From positions 248,001 to 312,000 of the forward strand of contig JAFRRA010000002.1 in the NCBI GenBank assembly GCA_017428325.1: a stretch of 64,000 nucleotides of DNA, written 5' to 3'. This DNA is from Bacteroidales bacterium (GTDB lineage Bacteria; Bacteroidota; Bacteroidia; Bacteroidales; UBA932). A program made the position numbers and the translations under genes. Below the pieces are notes generated by a model, which saw nothing but the letters and a program-made list of their open reading frames with translations, ran no database searches and was not told where the DNA came from. Shown here in pieces: positions 26,538 to 34,925 of this stretch (position 1 is its first letter; every line of letters starts with the position of its first letter).

Positions 26538-28967
26538 ATGGAAAATGAAGGGAACAAAATTCTGGAAGGGTTGAACGAGGCTCAGAAAGAGGCGGTTATG
26601 TGCCTGACGGGGCCAAGTCTGATAGTTGCGGGGGCCGGCAGCGGCAAAACAAGGGTTCTTACCTGCAAGATTGCAAATATACTTTCTCACGGATATCGTC
26701 CTTACAGCGTGCTTGCGCTCACATTCACGAACAAGGCGGCAAGGGAGATGAAGCAGAGGATAGCTGATATGGTGGGGGAACGTGCGGCAAGGATGATCTA
26801 TATGGGGACATTTCACTCTATCTTTCTAAGATTCCTCAGGCAGTATGCCGCTTTGCTGGACTTTCCTCCGGGATTCACCATCTATGACAAGGACGACAGC
26901 AAGGCTTTGGTAAAGAGATGCATAAAGGAACTTCAGCTGGATGACAAGGTGTACAAGCCAAGCGAGGTAGCCGGCCGGATATCCGAGTGCAAGAACAATT
27001 TCATCACTCCTGTGGAGTATCTGTCCCATCCGGAGCTCATCGAGTCGGACAAGCGTACCCGCCGCCCTCACATCCAGGCTGTCTACGAGATGTACCAGAA
27101 GAAATGCAAGGAGCAGGGGGTAATGGACTTTGACGATATCCTTCTGAACACCTACCGCCTGCTGGCGCATTTCCCTGAGGCTTTCGCCCAGATAAAGGCC
27201 AGGTTCCAGTTCATACTCATCGATGAGTATCAGGATACCAACTTCCTGCAGTATGTGATTCTCAGGGCGTTGGCTCAGGATCACCAGAACATTACGGTTG
27301 TGGGTGACGATGCCCAGAGCATCTATGCCTTTCGCGGAGCCAGGATAGAAAACATACTGAATTTCAAGAAAGACTATCCGGATGCCAAGGTGTTCCGCCT
27401 TGAGCGCAACTACCGTTCTACCCAGACCATTGTCAACGCCGCCAACTCTGTCATCAGCAAGAACAAGGGGCGTATCACCAAGGAATGCTACTCCAAGAGG
27501 GATGTCGGTCAGAAGATAGAACTCCTTCAGGCATACACTGAGCAGGAGGAGGCTCTGCTTGTGGCATCGTCGATAATGAGCCAGATGCATCAGTCCAAGG
27601 CCCGCTACAGGGACTTTGCCGTGCTTTACCGCACAAACGCCCAGAGCCGCAGCATAGAGGAGGCTCTCAGGAAGAAGAACATTCCGTATAAGATATATGC
27701 CGGCCATTCGTTCTATGAAAGGGCGGAAATCAAGCGTATGGTTGCATATCTGCGCCTGATATCCAACCCTCAGGACGACGAGGCTTTCAAGCGTGTGATC
27801 AACTATCCGGCAAGAGGCATCGGAGCCACCTCTATGGAAAGAATCATATCCGTGGCTACTGAACACGGCCTCTGCCTTACGGATGCGGTCAAGAGTTTCA
27901 ATGCAGAACAGTTCCAGATCAGGCAGGGAATGCTGGACAAGATCAGGGATTTTGTCCTGAAGATGGAAGTCCTGCGCTCCAAGGCCCAGACAACTGATGC
28001 CTACCAGCTTGCAATGGAAATGGACAGTATGTATGGTATAACGGCCGTCCTCAAGACAGACACTTCGCTTGACGGACAGACAGTACTGGAGAACGTGCTG
28101 GAGTTCCTGGACAGCATCAAGGAATTTGTGGATGAAGGCGTTGAGGAGTTCAGGCAATATGGCGAAGACGGAGAGTATGGCCCTGAGATCGTGACGGTTG
28201 ACCTGTTCCTCCAGAATATTGCCCTTGTCGCCGATTCGGATTCCGCACAGGACAGTTCAGAGACATCACATCCTGCTGCAAAGGAAGACCCTAAGGAGGA
28301 TGACCGGGTATCGCTTATGACGGTACATTCTTCCAAGGGACTGGAATTCCCATATGTATATATCACAGGTCTTGAGGAGAATCTCTTCCCAAGCGGAGGC
28401 CTTGCCGGCAATGCGGAAAAGGAAATAGAAGAGGAGAGGAGGCTTTTCTACGTTGCTGTAACAAGGGCCGAGAATGCCGTCAGACTGTCTTTCTCAAGAT
28501 CCAGGTTCCGTTGGGGAAGCTACGAAAACAACCTTCCGAGCCGTTTCATCAGGGAGATAGACCGCAAATACATTCTCAATCCGCTGGACGAGGATATTCC
28601 TTCCCATACCTCCACCGGCATCGGTGGCCTTGGCTGGGTCGGATTCCCACGTGGCGAGCGCCGTACTGTCCAGGATTCTACCCCAATAAATCGCTCCAGT
28701 ATTTCCAAAACTTCATCTCCTTATCAGGCCCCACAGCGCCCTCAGTTCACTCCATCTGCATCGCTGAGGCCTAAGAATGAGAACTTTGTCGCTGACGCTC
28801 CTACAAGAATGAAAGCTGGAATGACGGTAGAGCACGAAAGGTTCGGAATGGGCAGGATTATCTCAATGAGCGGCAATGCAGGAGATCTGAAAGCCGTTGT
28901 GGAATTTGAAGATTTCGGGCGTAAAACCCTTCTTTTGAAGTTTGCCAAGATGAGAATTGCAGAATAA
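26538..28967 (+). CDS. UvrD/PcrA-type superfamily 1 DNA helicase
   Basis: The start is the ATG at 26538; the longer open frame begins before the promoter box. The 809-residue protein has the SF1A motifs in order: Q-motif LNEAQKEAV, Walker A AGAGSGKT (residues 31-38), motif Ia ALTFTNKAAREM, Walker B DEYQDTN, motif III VGDDAQSIYAFRGA, motif IV ERNYRST, motif V VSLMTVHSSKGLEFP and motif VI FYVAVTRA. It is an ATP-driven 3'-5' helicase for repair and replication restart. The C-terminal 60 residues (VEHERFGMGRIISM) form the small Tudor-like domain that binds RNA polymerase in PcrA/UvrD. The gene is divergent from nqrA. Confidence 0.93.
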   Translation: MENEGNKILEGLNEAQKEAVMCLTGPSLIVAGAGSGKTRVLTCKIANILSHGYRPYSVLALTFTNKAAREMKQRIADMVGERAARMIYMGTFHSIFLRFLRQYAALLDFPPGFTIYDKDDSKALVKRCIKELQLDDKVYKPSEVAGRISECKNNFITPVEYLSHPELIESDKRTRRPHIQAVYEMYQKKCKEQGVMDFDDILLNTYRLLAHFPEAFAQIKARFQFILIDEYQDTNFLQYVILRALAQDHQNITVVGDDAQSIYAFRGARIENILNFKKDYPDAKVFRLERNYRSTQTIVNAANSVISKNKGRITKECYSKRDVGQKIELLQAYTEQEEALLVASSIMSQMHQSKARYRDFAVLYRTNAQSRSIEEALRKKNIPYKIYAGHSFYERAEIKRMVAYLRLISNPQDDEAFKRVINYPARGIGATSMERIISVATEHGLCLTDAVKSFNAEQFQIRQGMLDKIRDFVLKMEVLRSKAQTTDAYQLAMEMDSMYGITAVLKTDTSLDGQTVLENVLEFLDSIKEFVDEGVEEFRQYGEDGEYGPEIVTVDLFLQNIALVADSDSAQDSSETSHPAAKEDPKEDDRVSLMTVHSSKGLEFPYVYITGLEENLFPSGGLAGNAEKEIEEERRLFYVAVTRAENAVRLSFSRSRFRWGSYENNLPSRFIREIDRKYILNPLDEDIPSHTSTGIGGLGWVGFPRGERRTVQDSTPINRSSISKTSSPYQAPQRPQFTPSASLRPKNENFVADAPTRMKAGMTVEHERFGMGRIISMSGNAGDLKAVVEFEDFGRKTLLLKFAKMRIAE

Positions 28968-29056
28968 TTCAAAAATTTGTTTCCCGAAATTTGCAATGGG
29001 AACAATTTTTGCTATAATTGTACTGTTTTTCATAGTTTAAGTTTAGGTTAAGTCAG

Positions 29057-29128
29057 GGCTTCGGCCTTGCGAGGGAAGCCAGCGGATCCGCTGGCTTCTT
29101 CTTTTTCAGCCATCTGAAAAAGAAGAAG
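29057..29128 (+). terminator. Overlapping hairpin array after helicase gene
   Basis: Three stems share arms: GGCTTC (29057-29062) with GAAGCC (29075-29080); a perfect 24-base palindrome at 29075-29098; and a perfect 15-bp stem with a CCAT loop, 29095-29109 with 29114-29128. The palindrome is followed by TTCTTTTTC and could terminate the helicase transcript. No open reading frame of note lies in 28968-29243. Confidence 0.6.
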
Positions 29129-29183
29129 TGTCACCCGCCTGCCAATAAAAGTAGGGGCGGACAGAGTCAATTTTACCGTTTGG

Positions 29184-29214
29184 TTTGCAAACGCCCAACT
29201 CCCGGATTATCTTG
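29184..29214 (+). promoter_or_regulatory. Promoter for DUF4493/DUF6359-like lipoprotein
   Basis: TTTG at 29184-29187 is followed after 20 bases by TATCTTG at 29208-29214, a near match to TAnnTTTG. The ATG at 29244 would have a leader of about 25 bases. Confidence 0.45.
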
Positions 29215-29243
29215 CACTTGTCAATCTTTAAAGTGTATTAGAT

Positions 29244-30476
29244 ATGAAGGGAATTTTCACAAACAGATCAGATGCGGCTTCTGGTTCAAAGAATGAGGCA
29301 AGGGGATGCCTGCCGCAGCTGCAGAGGGCTTTTATGATGCTGGTGTTGTGCTGTATGTTTTATGGAGTGGCATCCTGTATCAAACAGCTGGATTCATCAA
29401 AGAAGGATGACTTAAAACAGAAGGACTCCACTTCAGGCCTGGCAGCCCTTTCCTTTTACCTGGACCGTGCTTCGTATGACAGCTGCCTGGTAATCAGAGA
29501 TGAAATTGACGGGATTTCTGAAGCGCCAACCAATCCGCTGGATTCCAACAATTATATCCTGACGATTTCAAATTCTTCAGGAGTGGCGGTTTATGACAGT
29601 TCTTATGTCGGAAGACCCGAGGTCTTTTATATCAAAGCCGGAACATATAAGGTGAGGGTTGTGTCTCACGAGTTTACTGAACCGTCAATTTATCCGCTGT
29701 TCGGCCAGGAACTGTCTGTCAAGGCAAAGAAAGACAGTACGCTGAGAGTGTCGCTTATTTCCCGTCAGCTTACCGGAGGGATCAGATTCTCTTTTACGTC
29801 TGGTTTTATCAGTTGGTTCAAGGGGACAGGAATATACCTGAAAAGAGATACTGTCTGTGTCAAGTATGGTTACGGGACAAGACATTACCTGTATTTCTAC
29901 CCGGGAGAAATCTCCGTGATATACAAGAACAAGGACGGTTATCCGACCTATACTCCGCCAGACAAGCCCGGCTATGCCGACACTCTTCTTTTCAAGCGCA
30001 AACTCAAGGCGGCGGAACTTGTTACCATTACACTTGATTACGACCTGACTAAGGTTACACATAACGGTTTTTCATTGTCTGTGGATACTCTACGCACTAG
30101 GAGACAGGAATATTTCAACCTCGGGGGGATAGCGCCCTATGGATGCGTTTCTGTCACCTGGGCCCAGAGCCACATCGGAGATACCATCAATCTATTCGGT
30201 TATATAGTTGGCGGGGATGTTTCCAGCACCACTTTCAAGAAAGCCAGTCCTTTTACCTCCAAGACAAACATTGCTGTAGCAGCCAAGGACTGGCAATCGC
30301 TGAGAGAAAAATGTATTGGAGTTGAATTGCCCAACGGGAGAATCCGTTCAGAACTCAATCTGGTGGATCATCCTGAACATCTGAAGAAACCGATTGTTGT
30401 CAGTGGGGTGGTCGTGGATTCCTACTTCGGCTATCCAGGCCTTAAAAATGTCTCCTCCTACCAGCTTCTGAAATAA
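29244..30476 (+). CDS. Surface lipoprotein with DUF4493-like and DUF6359-like domains
   Basis: The 410-residue protein has a lipobox YGVASC at Cys45, unusually far from the ATG at 29244; an internal ATG at 29334 or 29337 would leave a short 14-15 residue signal, so the longer start is kept. The first domain (YILTISNSSGVAVYDSSY, then IKAGTYKVRVVSHE) matches the DUF4493 pattern. The C-terminal domain (INLFGYIVGGDVSST, later VELPNGRIRSELNL and VVSGVVVDSYFG) matches DUF6359, an OB-like fold common in Bacteroidales surface proteins. It is probably outer-membrane attached; no enzymatic residues are evident. Confidence 0.6.
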   Translation: MKGIFTNRSDAASGSKNEARGCLPQLQRAFMMLVLCCMFYGVASCIKQLDSSKKDDLKQKDSTSGLAALSFYLDRASYDSCLVIRDEIDGISEAPTNPLDSNNYILTISNSSGVAVYDSSYVGRPEVFYIKAGTYKVRVVSHEFTEPSIYPLFGQELSVKAKKDSTLRVSLISRQLTGGIRFSFTSGFISWFKGTGIYLKRDTVCVKYGYGTRHYLYFYPGEISVIYKNKDGYPTYTPPDKPGYADTLLFKRKLKAAELVTITLDYDLTKVTHNGFSLSVDTLRTRRQEYFNLGGIAPYGCVSVTWAQSHIGDTINLFGYIVGGDVSSTTFKKASPFTSKTNIAVAAKDWQSLREKCIGVELPNGRIRSELNLVDHPEHLKKPIVVSGVVVDSYFGYPGLKNVSSYQLLK

Positions 30477-30499
30477 AAAATGGTGTCTATTGTCAGGAA

Positions 30500-30748
30500 T
30501 TACCACCTGCGGTAGAAGAGCCTCGAGACGAATGAAAGGGCGGTGCTGATCAGAGTGCTGAACAGCATCGTTTTCATCATGCTTTTCTGCTGTGACTTCT
30601 GCTGTGCTGCAACCTGTTGCTGGTAATTCATCTGCTGCTGTTGTGCAGGTGCCACAGAAGCAGCCTTGACAGGGGCGCCGCAATGAGGACAGCTGGCTGC
30701 CTGGTCGGAAATTTCCTTTCCGCATTCTTTACATGTGATGAGTGCCAT
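30500..30748 (-). CDS. Zinc-ribbon protein with C-terminal membrane segment
   Basis: The 82-residue protein starts with a zinc ribbon of two C-x-x-C knuckles, CKECG and CPHCG (residues 6-9 and 20-23). A glutamine-rich linker and a C-terminal hydrophobic stretch (MLFSTLISTALSFVSRLFY) follow, fitting a tail-anchored small protein. Such zinc-ribbon membrane proteins are common and mostly uncharacterised. Its start codon directly follows the 9-mer CTCAGCGAT (minus strand). The gene is convergent with the lipoprotein gene. Confidence 0.75.
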   Translation of the reverse strand: MALITCKECGKEISDQAASCPHCGAPVKAASVAPAQQQQMNYQQQVAAQQKSQQKSMMKTMLFSTLISTALSFVSRLFYRRW

Positions 30749-30834
30749 ATCGCTGAGCTTTTTTGATTTCCGAATTCTTTATCCAAGACAAATATAATCA
30801 AATATGAATAAATAAAATATAGCAATTAAATGAT

Positions 30835-30842
30835 TATATTTG
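30835..30842 (+). promoter_or_regulatory. -7 promoter box abutting acetyltransferase start
   Basis: TATATTTG matches TAnnTTTG and ends only 4 bases before the ATG at 30847, so the mRNA is predicted to be leaderless. Confidence 0.45.
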
Positions 30843-30846
30843 TTGT

Positions 30847-31440
30847 ATGGAAGAAAAGTATTTCGCTCACCCTACAGCGGTGATAGATGAAGGCTGCTCA
30901 ATAGGAAACGGTTGCAAGATCTGGCATTTCTCTCACATTATGGAAGGTGCTGTGTTGGGAGATGGTTGCAACATCGGCCAGAACGTGGTGATTTCTCCGG
31001 GCGTTACGCTGGGCAGGAACTGCAAGGTGCAGAACAACGTATCTGTTTATACCGGAGTCATCTGTGCGGATGATGTATTCCTTGGGCCGAGCTGTGTGTT
31101 TACCAATGTGGTGAATCCCCGCAGTGCTGTCAACCGCAAAGACCAGTATGCCAGGACAATGGTGGGCAAAGGCGCTTCCATTGGAGCAAACGCGACAATA
31201 GTGTGCGGACACTCCATCGGCGAATATGCTTTTATAGGAGCAGGTGCGGTGGTTACAAAGGATGTGCTTCCTTATGCTCTGGTTGTGGGAAATCCTGCCA
31301 GGCAGATAGGATGGATGAGCGAAAGGGGATGCCGTCTTCTGTTCAAGAAGGAGAGAAACGGAGACCAGATTGCGGTATGCAGCGAGAGCGGACAGCGCTA
31401 CAAGCTTTATAACAAGATGGTTTACAAGCTAGAGGAGTGA
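30847..31440 (+). CDS. Hexapeptide-repeat acetyltransferase, WbpD/WlbB-like
   Basis: The 197-residue protein is a left-handed beta-helix acyltransferase with many hexapeptide turns ([44 protein letters not shown]). The pattern [14 protein letters not shown] and the insertion [15 protein letters not shown] match the UDP-2-acetamido-3-amino-glucuronate N-acetyltransferases (WbpD/WlbB), which acetylate a sugar amine using acetyl-CoA for O-antigen or other glycans. No other genes of that pathway are adjacent. Its last 12 bases overlap the convergent LysR gene. Confidence 0.82.
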   Translation: MEEKYFAHPTAVIDEGCSIGNGCKIWHFSHIMEGAVLGDGCNIGQNVVISPGVTLGRNCKVQNNVSVYTGVICADDVFLGPSCVFTNVVNPRSAVNRKDQYARTMVGKGASIGANATIVCGHSIGEYAFIGAGAVVTKDVLPYALVVGNPARQIGWMSERGCRLLFKKERNGDQIAVCSESGQRYKLYNKMVYKLEE

Positions 31441-32337
31441 TTTCTTCTTGGCCCATCCGCGGGCAAAAGATGCAAAGGTCGGTAACGTGTTTTCCTGGTT
31501 TCTGCAGACGGAATAATGCCGCCTGACAGGAGGTGTGTCTTCCAGTTCCGTAAGTGAAACCGTTTCCAGAATCCCTTTTGTCAAGAGTTCGTTGACCTGG
31601 CTTTTCCAAAGGAAAGAAACCAGAGGCGGAGCCGTGGACGAGGTGCCGCGCCCGTATTCTACGAGGAATTTGATCGCTGAGGCCGGGTCCTTCATTGTTG
31701 CGGCAACTTGCATAGTGTCAGGATTTACCCCGGACGCGGACAGCTTTGCTGTTATCTCTGCGGAAGTTTCAGGGTCTCCTTCATAAAGGAGCAGTCTTGT
31801 CTCGGCGATGTCCAGGTATTTGTTCTCCCTTCCGCTGGAAGGAGATACAGACATCAGGGTATCCGTGAAGAAATAGTCCAGATCCTCTTCTTTCCCTCCG
31901 GCTTTGATGCCAATGCTGACCTCGCTGTTTTGCACGGCCTTTTCTATGTGTTTAAGGTCCAGTGTCTTATGACTTATGCTGCTGTTGGGCGACAGACGGC
32001 ACCAGTCCGCTGCAAAATCGGGGAAGATTCCGTAGTACAGGGCCCTTGGAATGCCGATTGTGAAACTGCCTTCCTTGACGGTGGAAAGAAGGGAACCCTC
32101 CTGAGCCATTTCCTTATAAAGGGTCATTATCTTTTTTGCCTTGTCAAGCAGGATTTCTCCACTGTATGTCAGGCTGTACTTGCTGCCCAGGCGGGAGAAG
32201 AGCTTAACCTTGTATTCATCTTCCAGAGTCTTGATGTGCTTGCTGACGGCAGGCTGGGAAATGCCCAGGGTTTCGGCCGTCCGGCTGAAATTCAAAAGCT
32301 CCGCTGCTGTAACAAATACTTTCAGTCTGAAATCCAT
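31429..32337 (-). CDS. LysR-family transcriptional regulator
   Basis: The 302-residue protein has the N-terminal winged helix-turn-helix of LysR regulators (residues 1-60, with [26 protein letters not shown]) and a C-terminal periplasmic-binding-protein-like sensor domain ([17 protein letters not shown]). The ligand and target genes cannot be told; the nearest divergent gene is the XRE-cupin regulator at 32557. The extreme C-terminus overlaps the acetyltransferase stop by 12 bases. Confidence 0.9.
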   Translation of the reverse strand: MDFRLKVFVTAAELLNFSRTAETLGISQPAVSKHIKTLEDEYKVKLFSRLGSKYSLTYSGEILLDKAKKIMTLYKEMAQEGSLLSTVKEGSFTIGIPRALYYGIFPDFAADWCRLSPNSSISHKTLDLKHIEKAVQNSEVSIGIKAGGKEEDLDYFFTDTLMSVSPSSGRENKYLDIAETRLLLYEGDPETSAEITAKLSASGVNPDTMQVAATMKDPASAIKFLVEYGRGTSSTAPPLVSFLWKSQVNELLTKGILETVSLTELEDTPPVRRHYSVCRNQENTLPTFASFARGWAKKKSLL

Positions 32338-32390
32338 AGGTGACTTTTTGCTGATTTGGTGTGCTTTTTAAATCAACATCTAAGATATAA

Positions 32391-32398
32391 TATTTTTG
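32391..32398 (+). promoter_or_regulatory. -7 box in LysR / XRE-cupin intergenic region
   Basis: TATTTTTG matches TAnnTTTG, about 160 bases before the ATG at 32557. The 219-base divergent gap is A/T-rich with no other feature that I can support. Confidence 0.35.
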
Positions 32399-32556
32399 AA
32401 TTTGTTGCAATGCTTGCAAATTGTTATTTGTGAAATCAAATATTTTACTTGCTTAATAGTGGGATATATTAGTTTTTAAGCGGTTTTTGGTATGCTGTTT
32501 GTCTATTGTTATGGAAATTTTTACTAAAATTGCTTCGTTTTTTTAAGGAAAGTATA

Positions 32557-33132
32557 ATGAACAGGGTTGACACTAAAATTGGTAACCGAATTAAATCGGC
32601 CCGTGAAGCCAAGAAACTGACGGTTGAAGATATCAAGAAAGAAACAGGATTAAGTAAATCTTATCTGAAAGAGATTGAAAATGATGATGATACACCAAAT
32701 CTTGGTAATGTGTCTAAAATTTCGAAAGTTTTAGGAATCAGAACAGGAACTTTTCTGGATGGAGAGGAAGATTTGTCTCCGGTTGTCTCTTCTCTCAAGT
32801 CAAGGAGAAGGGTAAACGGCATCCGCGGCCGTAGCGCAGGAAGGGACCATATGCACTTCTTTTCTCTTTCATCGCAGAAGAAAAACAGGCAGATGGATGC
32901 TACAGTGGTTGTGCTGGATCCTGCCGGCGGCAAGAAATACTATGCATCTCACGAAGGTGAGGAGTTCCTGCTTGTGCTTGATGGCAAGCTTGAAGTCGGA
33001 TACGGAAAGGAGGTATACGTTCTCAAGCCGGGTCAGAGCATATATTATGATTCCATAGTTCCCCATCACCTTGCTTCTGCCCTCAAGAAGAAACCGTGCA
33101 AGATACTTGCGGTAACTTATTTCCCTGCATAG
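32557..33132 (+). CDS. XRE-cupin transcriptional regulator
   Basis: The start is the ATG at 32557 (MNRVDTKIGNRIKSA); the open frame extends 17 codons upstream without good support. The 191-residue protein has an XRE helix-turn-helix (about residues 5-62, LTVEDIKKETGLSKSYLKEIE) and a C-terminal cupin (about 115-190) with the small-molecule barrel motifs SHEGEEFLLVLDGKLEV and PGQSIYYDSIVPHH. Such proteins often govern the neighbouring gene in response to a small ligand. The acyl-CoA ligase gene follows after 19 bases. Confidence 0.9.
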   Translation: MNRVDTKIGNRIKSAREAKKLTVEDIKKETGLSKSYLKEIENDDDTPNLGNVSKISKVLGIRTGTFLDGEEDLSPVVSSLKSRRRVNGIRGRSAGRDHMHFFSLSSQKKNRQMDATVVVLDPAGGKKYYASHEGEEFLLVLDGKLEVGYGKEVYVLKPGQSIYYDSIVPHHLASALKKKPCKILAVTYFPA

Positions 33133-33151
33133 AACAATTCCGATTTCTGCT

Positions 33152-34900
33152 ATGGTAAAGAGAATCAAGGAGATAAGAAACAAGACTTCACGCAGGGTCT
33201 CCGATATTCTGGCGGATATCCAGAGCCGTCTGAGAAGAAAGAACAGGGAACTGCCGCTATCGGATCTGACAATAGGCCAGTGGCTTGAAAAGTGGGCGGA
33301 AGAAACTCCGGACAAGGAGGCGATTGTATACTCTGACCGCGACCTGCGCTTTACATACAGACAGTTTAACCGCAGGGTGGATATCCTGGCTAAGGGCCTT
33401 ATAGGGATCGGGGTTACACGAGGAACCCACGTGGGCATATGGGCAACCAACGTTCCCGACTGGCTTACAGTTATGTATGCCTGTGCCAAGATAGGGGCTG
33501 TCTGCGTTACGGTCAACACTAACTATCAGCAGAGTGAGCTGGAATATCTGTGCAAAGACGCCGATCTGCATACCCTGTGCGTCATAGACAGGGACAGGGA
33601 TACGGATTACCTGAGTATGGTTTACAAGATGCTGCCGGAGCTCAGGGAATGTCCCCGCGGAGAACTTCATAGCGAGCGTTTTCCGAAGATGCGGAACGTT
33701 GTGTTCATCGGCCAGGAAAAATACCGTGGCCTATACAACACACAGGAACTCCTGATTCTGGGGGAAAACACGGATGATACAGAATTGAACAGGCTGAAGA
33801 GCCTTGCAAACTGTCACGATGTTGTAAATATGCAGTACACATCGGGGACGACAGGCTTCCCGAAAGGTGTGATGCTCAGCCATTACAATATCACAAATAA
33901 CGGTTTCCTCACGGGAGAGCACATGCTCTTCACTTCCGAAGACAAGCTGTGCTGCTGTGTGCCGCTGTTCCATTGCTTCGGCATTGTGCTGGCCACCATG
34001 AACGTGATAACCCACGGCTGTACCCAGATAATGGTGGAGAGGTTCGATCCGCTGGTTGTCCTGGCTTCCATTCACAGGGAGAAATGCACTTCCGTTTACG
34101 GAGTGCCTACAATGTATATCGCGATGCTTACCCATCCTATGTTCAAGATGTTCAATCTCAGGAGCCTGAGGGTTGGCATTATGGCCGGAGCCCTATGCCC
34201 GATAGAGCTTATGAGGGAAGTGGAGGAAAAGATGTATATGAGGGTGACAAGCGTTTACGGCCTTACGGAGGCTTCTCCGGGAATGACTCATACAAGATAT
34301 GAACAGACATTCGAGGAGCGGTGCACTACGGTTGGTTACGAGTTTGAGCATACCGAGGTCAAAATTATCGAGCCAGGAACCGGCCGGTTCTGCAAAGTCG
34401 GGGAAGTGGGAGAGTTCTGCAACCGCGGCTACAACAATATGGTTGGCTATTACAACAATCCTGAAGCTACTGCCGAGACCATAGACAAGGACGGCTGGCT
34501 TCATTCCGGTGACCTTGGAATTCTGGACAAGGACGGAAACTTCAAGGTGACAGGCAGGATCAAGGATATGATCATCAGGGGTGGAGAGAATATCTACCCG
34601 AGGGAGATAGAGGAATTCCTGTACAATCTTCCTGGAGTCCAGGATGTCCAGGTCGCAGGTATTCCTTCCCCAAAATATGGCGAGGCCGTCGCCGCCTACA
34701 TAATCCAGAAGCCTGATGCCCATCTGACGGAAGAAATAGTTAAGGACTTCTGCTTTGGAAAGATTTCCAGATTCAAGATACCGAAATACGTGCTTTTTGT
34801 GGATGAATATCCTCTAACCGGCAGCGGCAAGATCCAGAAGTTCAAACTGAAGGATATCGGGCTCAAGATACTCGCCGAACAGGGTGTCAGGATTGAGTAG
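33152..34900 (+). CDS. AMP-forming acyl-CoA synthetase
   Basis: The 582-residue protein is a member of the ANL superfamily (acyl-CoA ligase). The P-loop YTSGTTGFPKG lies near residue 229, followed by the A5-type motif VYGLTEASPG, the hinge motif HSGDLGILDKDGNF and K-rich C-terminal GRIKDMIIRGGENIYP with the catalytic lysine in LTGSGKIQKF. It activates a medium- or long-chain carboxylic acid to acyl-CoA. A basic N-terminal extension of about 35 residues precedes the domain. The pairing with an XRE-cupin gene is widespread in Bacteroidetes. Confidence 0.9.
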   Translation: MVKRIKEIRNKTSRRVSDILADIQSRLRRKNRELPLSDLTIGQWLEKWAEETPDKEAIVYSDRDLRFTYRQFNRRVDILAKGLIGIGVTRGTHVGIWATNVPDWLTVMYACAKIGAVCVTVNTNYQQSELEYLCKDADLHTLCVIDRDRDTDYLSMVYKMLPELRECPRGELHSERFPKMRNVVFIGQEKYRGLYNTQELLILGENTDDTELNRLKSLANCHDVVNMQYTSGTTGFPKGVMLSHYNITNNGFLTGEHMLFTSEDKLCCCVPLFHCFGIVLATMNVITHGCTQIMVERFDPLVVLASIHREKCTSVYGVPTMYIAMLTHPMFKMFNLRSLRVGIMAGALCPIELMREVEEKMYMRVTSVYGLTEASPGMTHTRYEQTFEERCTTVGYEFEHTEVKIIEPGTGRFCKVGEVGEFCNRGYNNMVGYYNNPEATAETIDKDGWLHSGDLGILDKDGNFKVTGRIKDMIIRGGENIYPREIEEFLYNLPGVQDVQVAGIPSPKYGEAVAAYIIQKPDAHLTEEIVKDFCFGKISRFKIPKYVLFVDEYPLTGSGKIQKFKLKDIGLKILAEQGVRIE

Positions 34901-34908
34901 TTTTTCCT

Positions 34909-34916
34909 TATTTTTG
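34909..34916 (+). promoter_or_regulatory. -7 promoter box for M64 peptidase gene
   Basis: TATTTTTG matches TAnnTTTG, directly after the acyl-CoA ligase stop and 9 bases before the ATG at 34926. Confidence 0.4.
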
Positions 34917-34925
34917 CGGTTTGTT

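Noticed and set aside
26826-28157. 443-residue minus-strand frame inside the helicase gene
   Set aside because: It is antisense to a helicase with all SF1 motifs; the long frame is a by-product of codon bias.
28968-29243. Riboswitch in the leader of the DUF4493-like lipoprotein gene
   Set aside because: The stems form a hairpin array but I recognise no riboswitch core, and the promoter at 29184-29214 would exclude the array from the lipoprotein leader.
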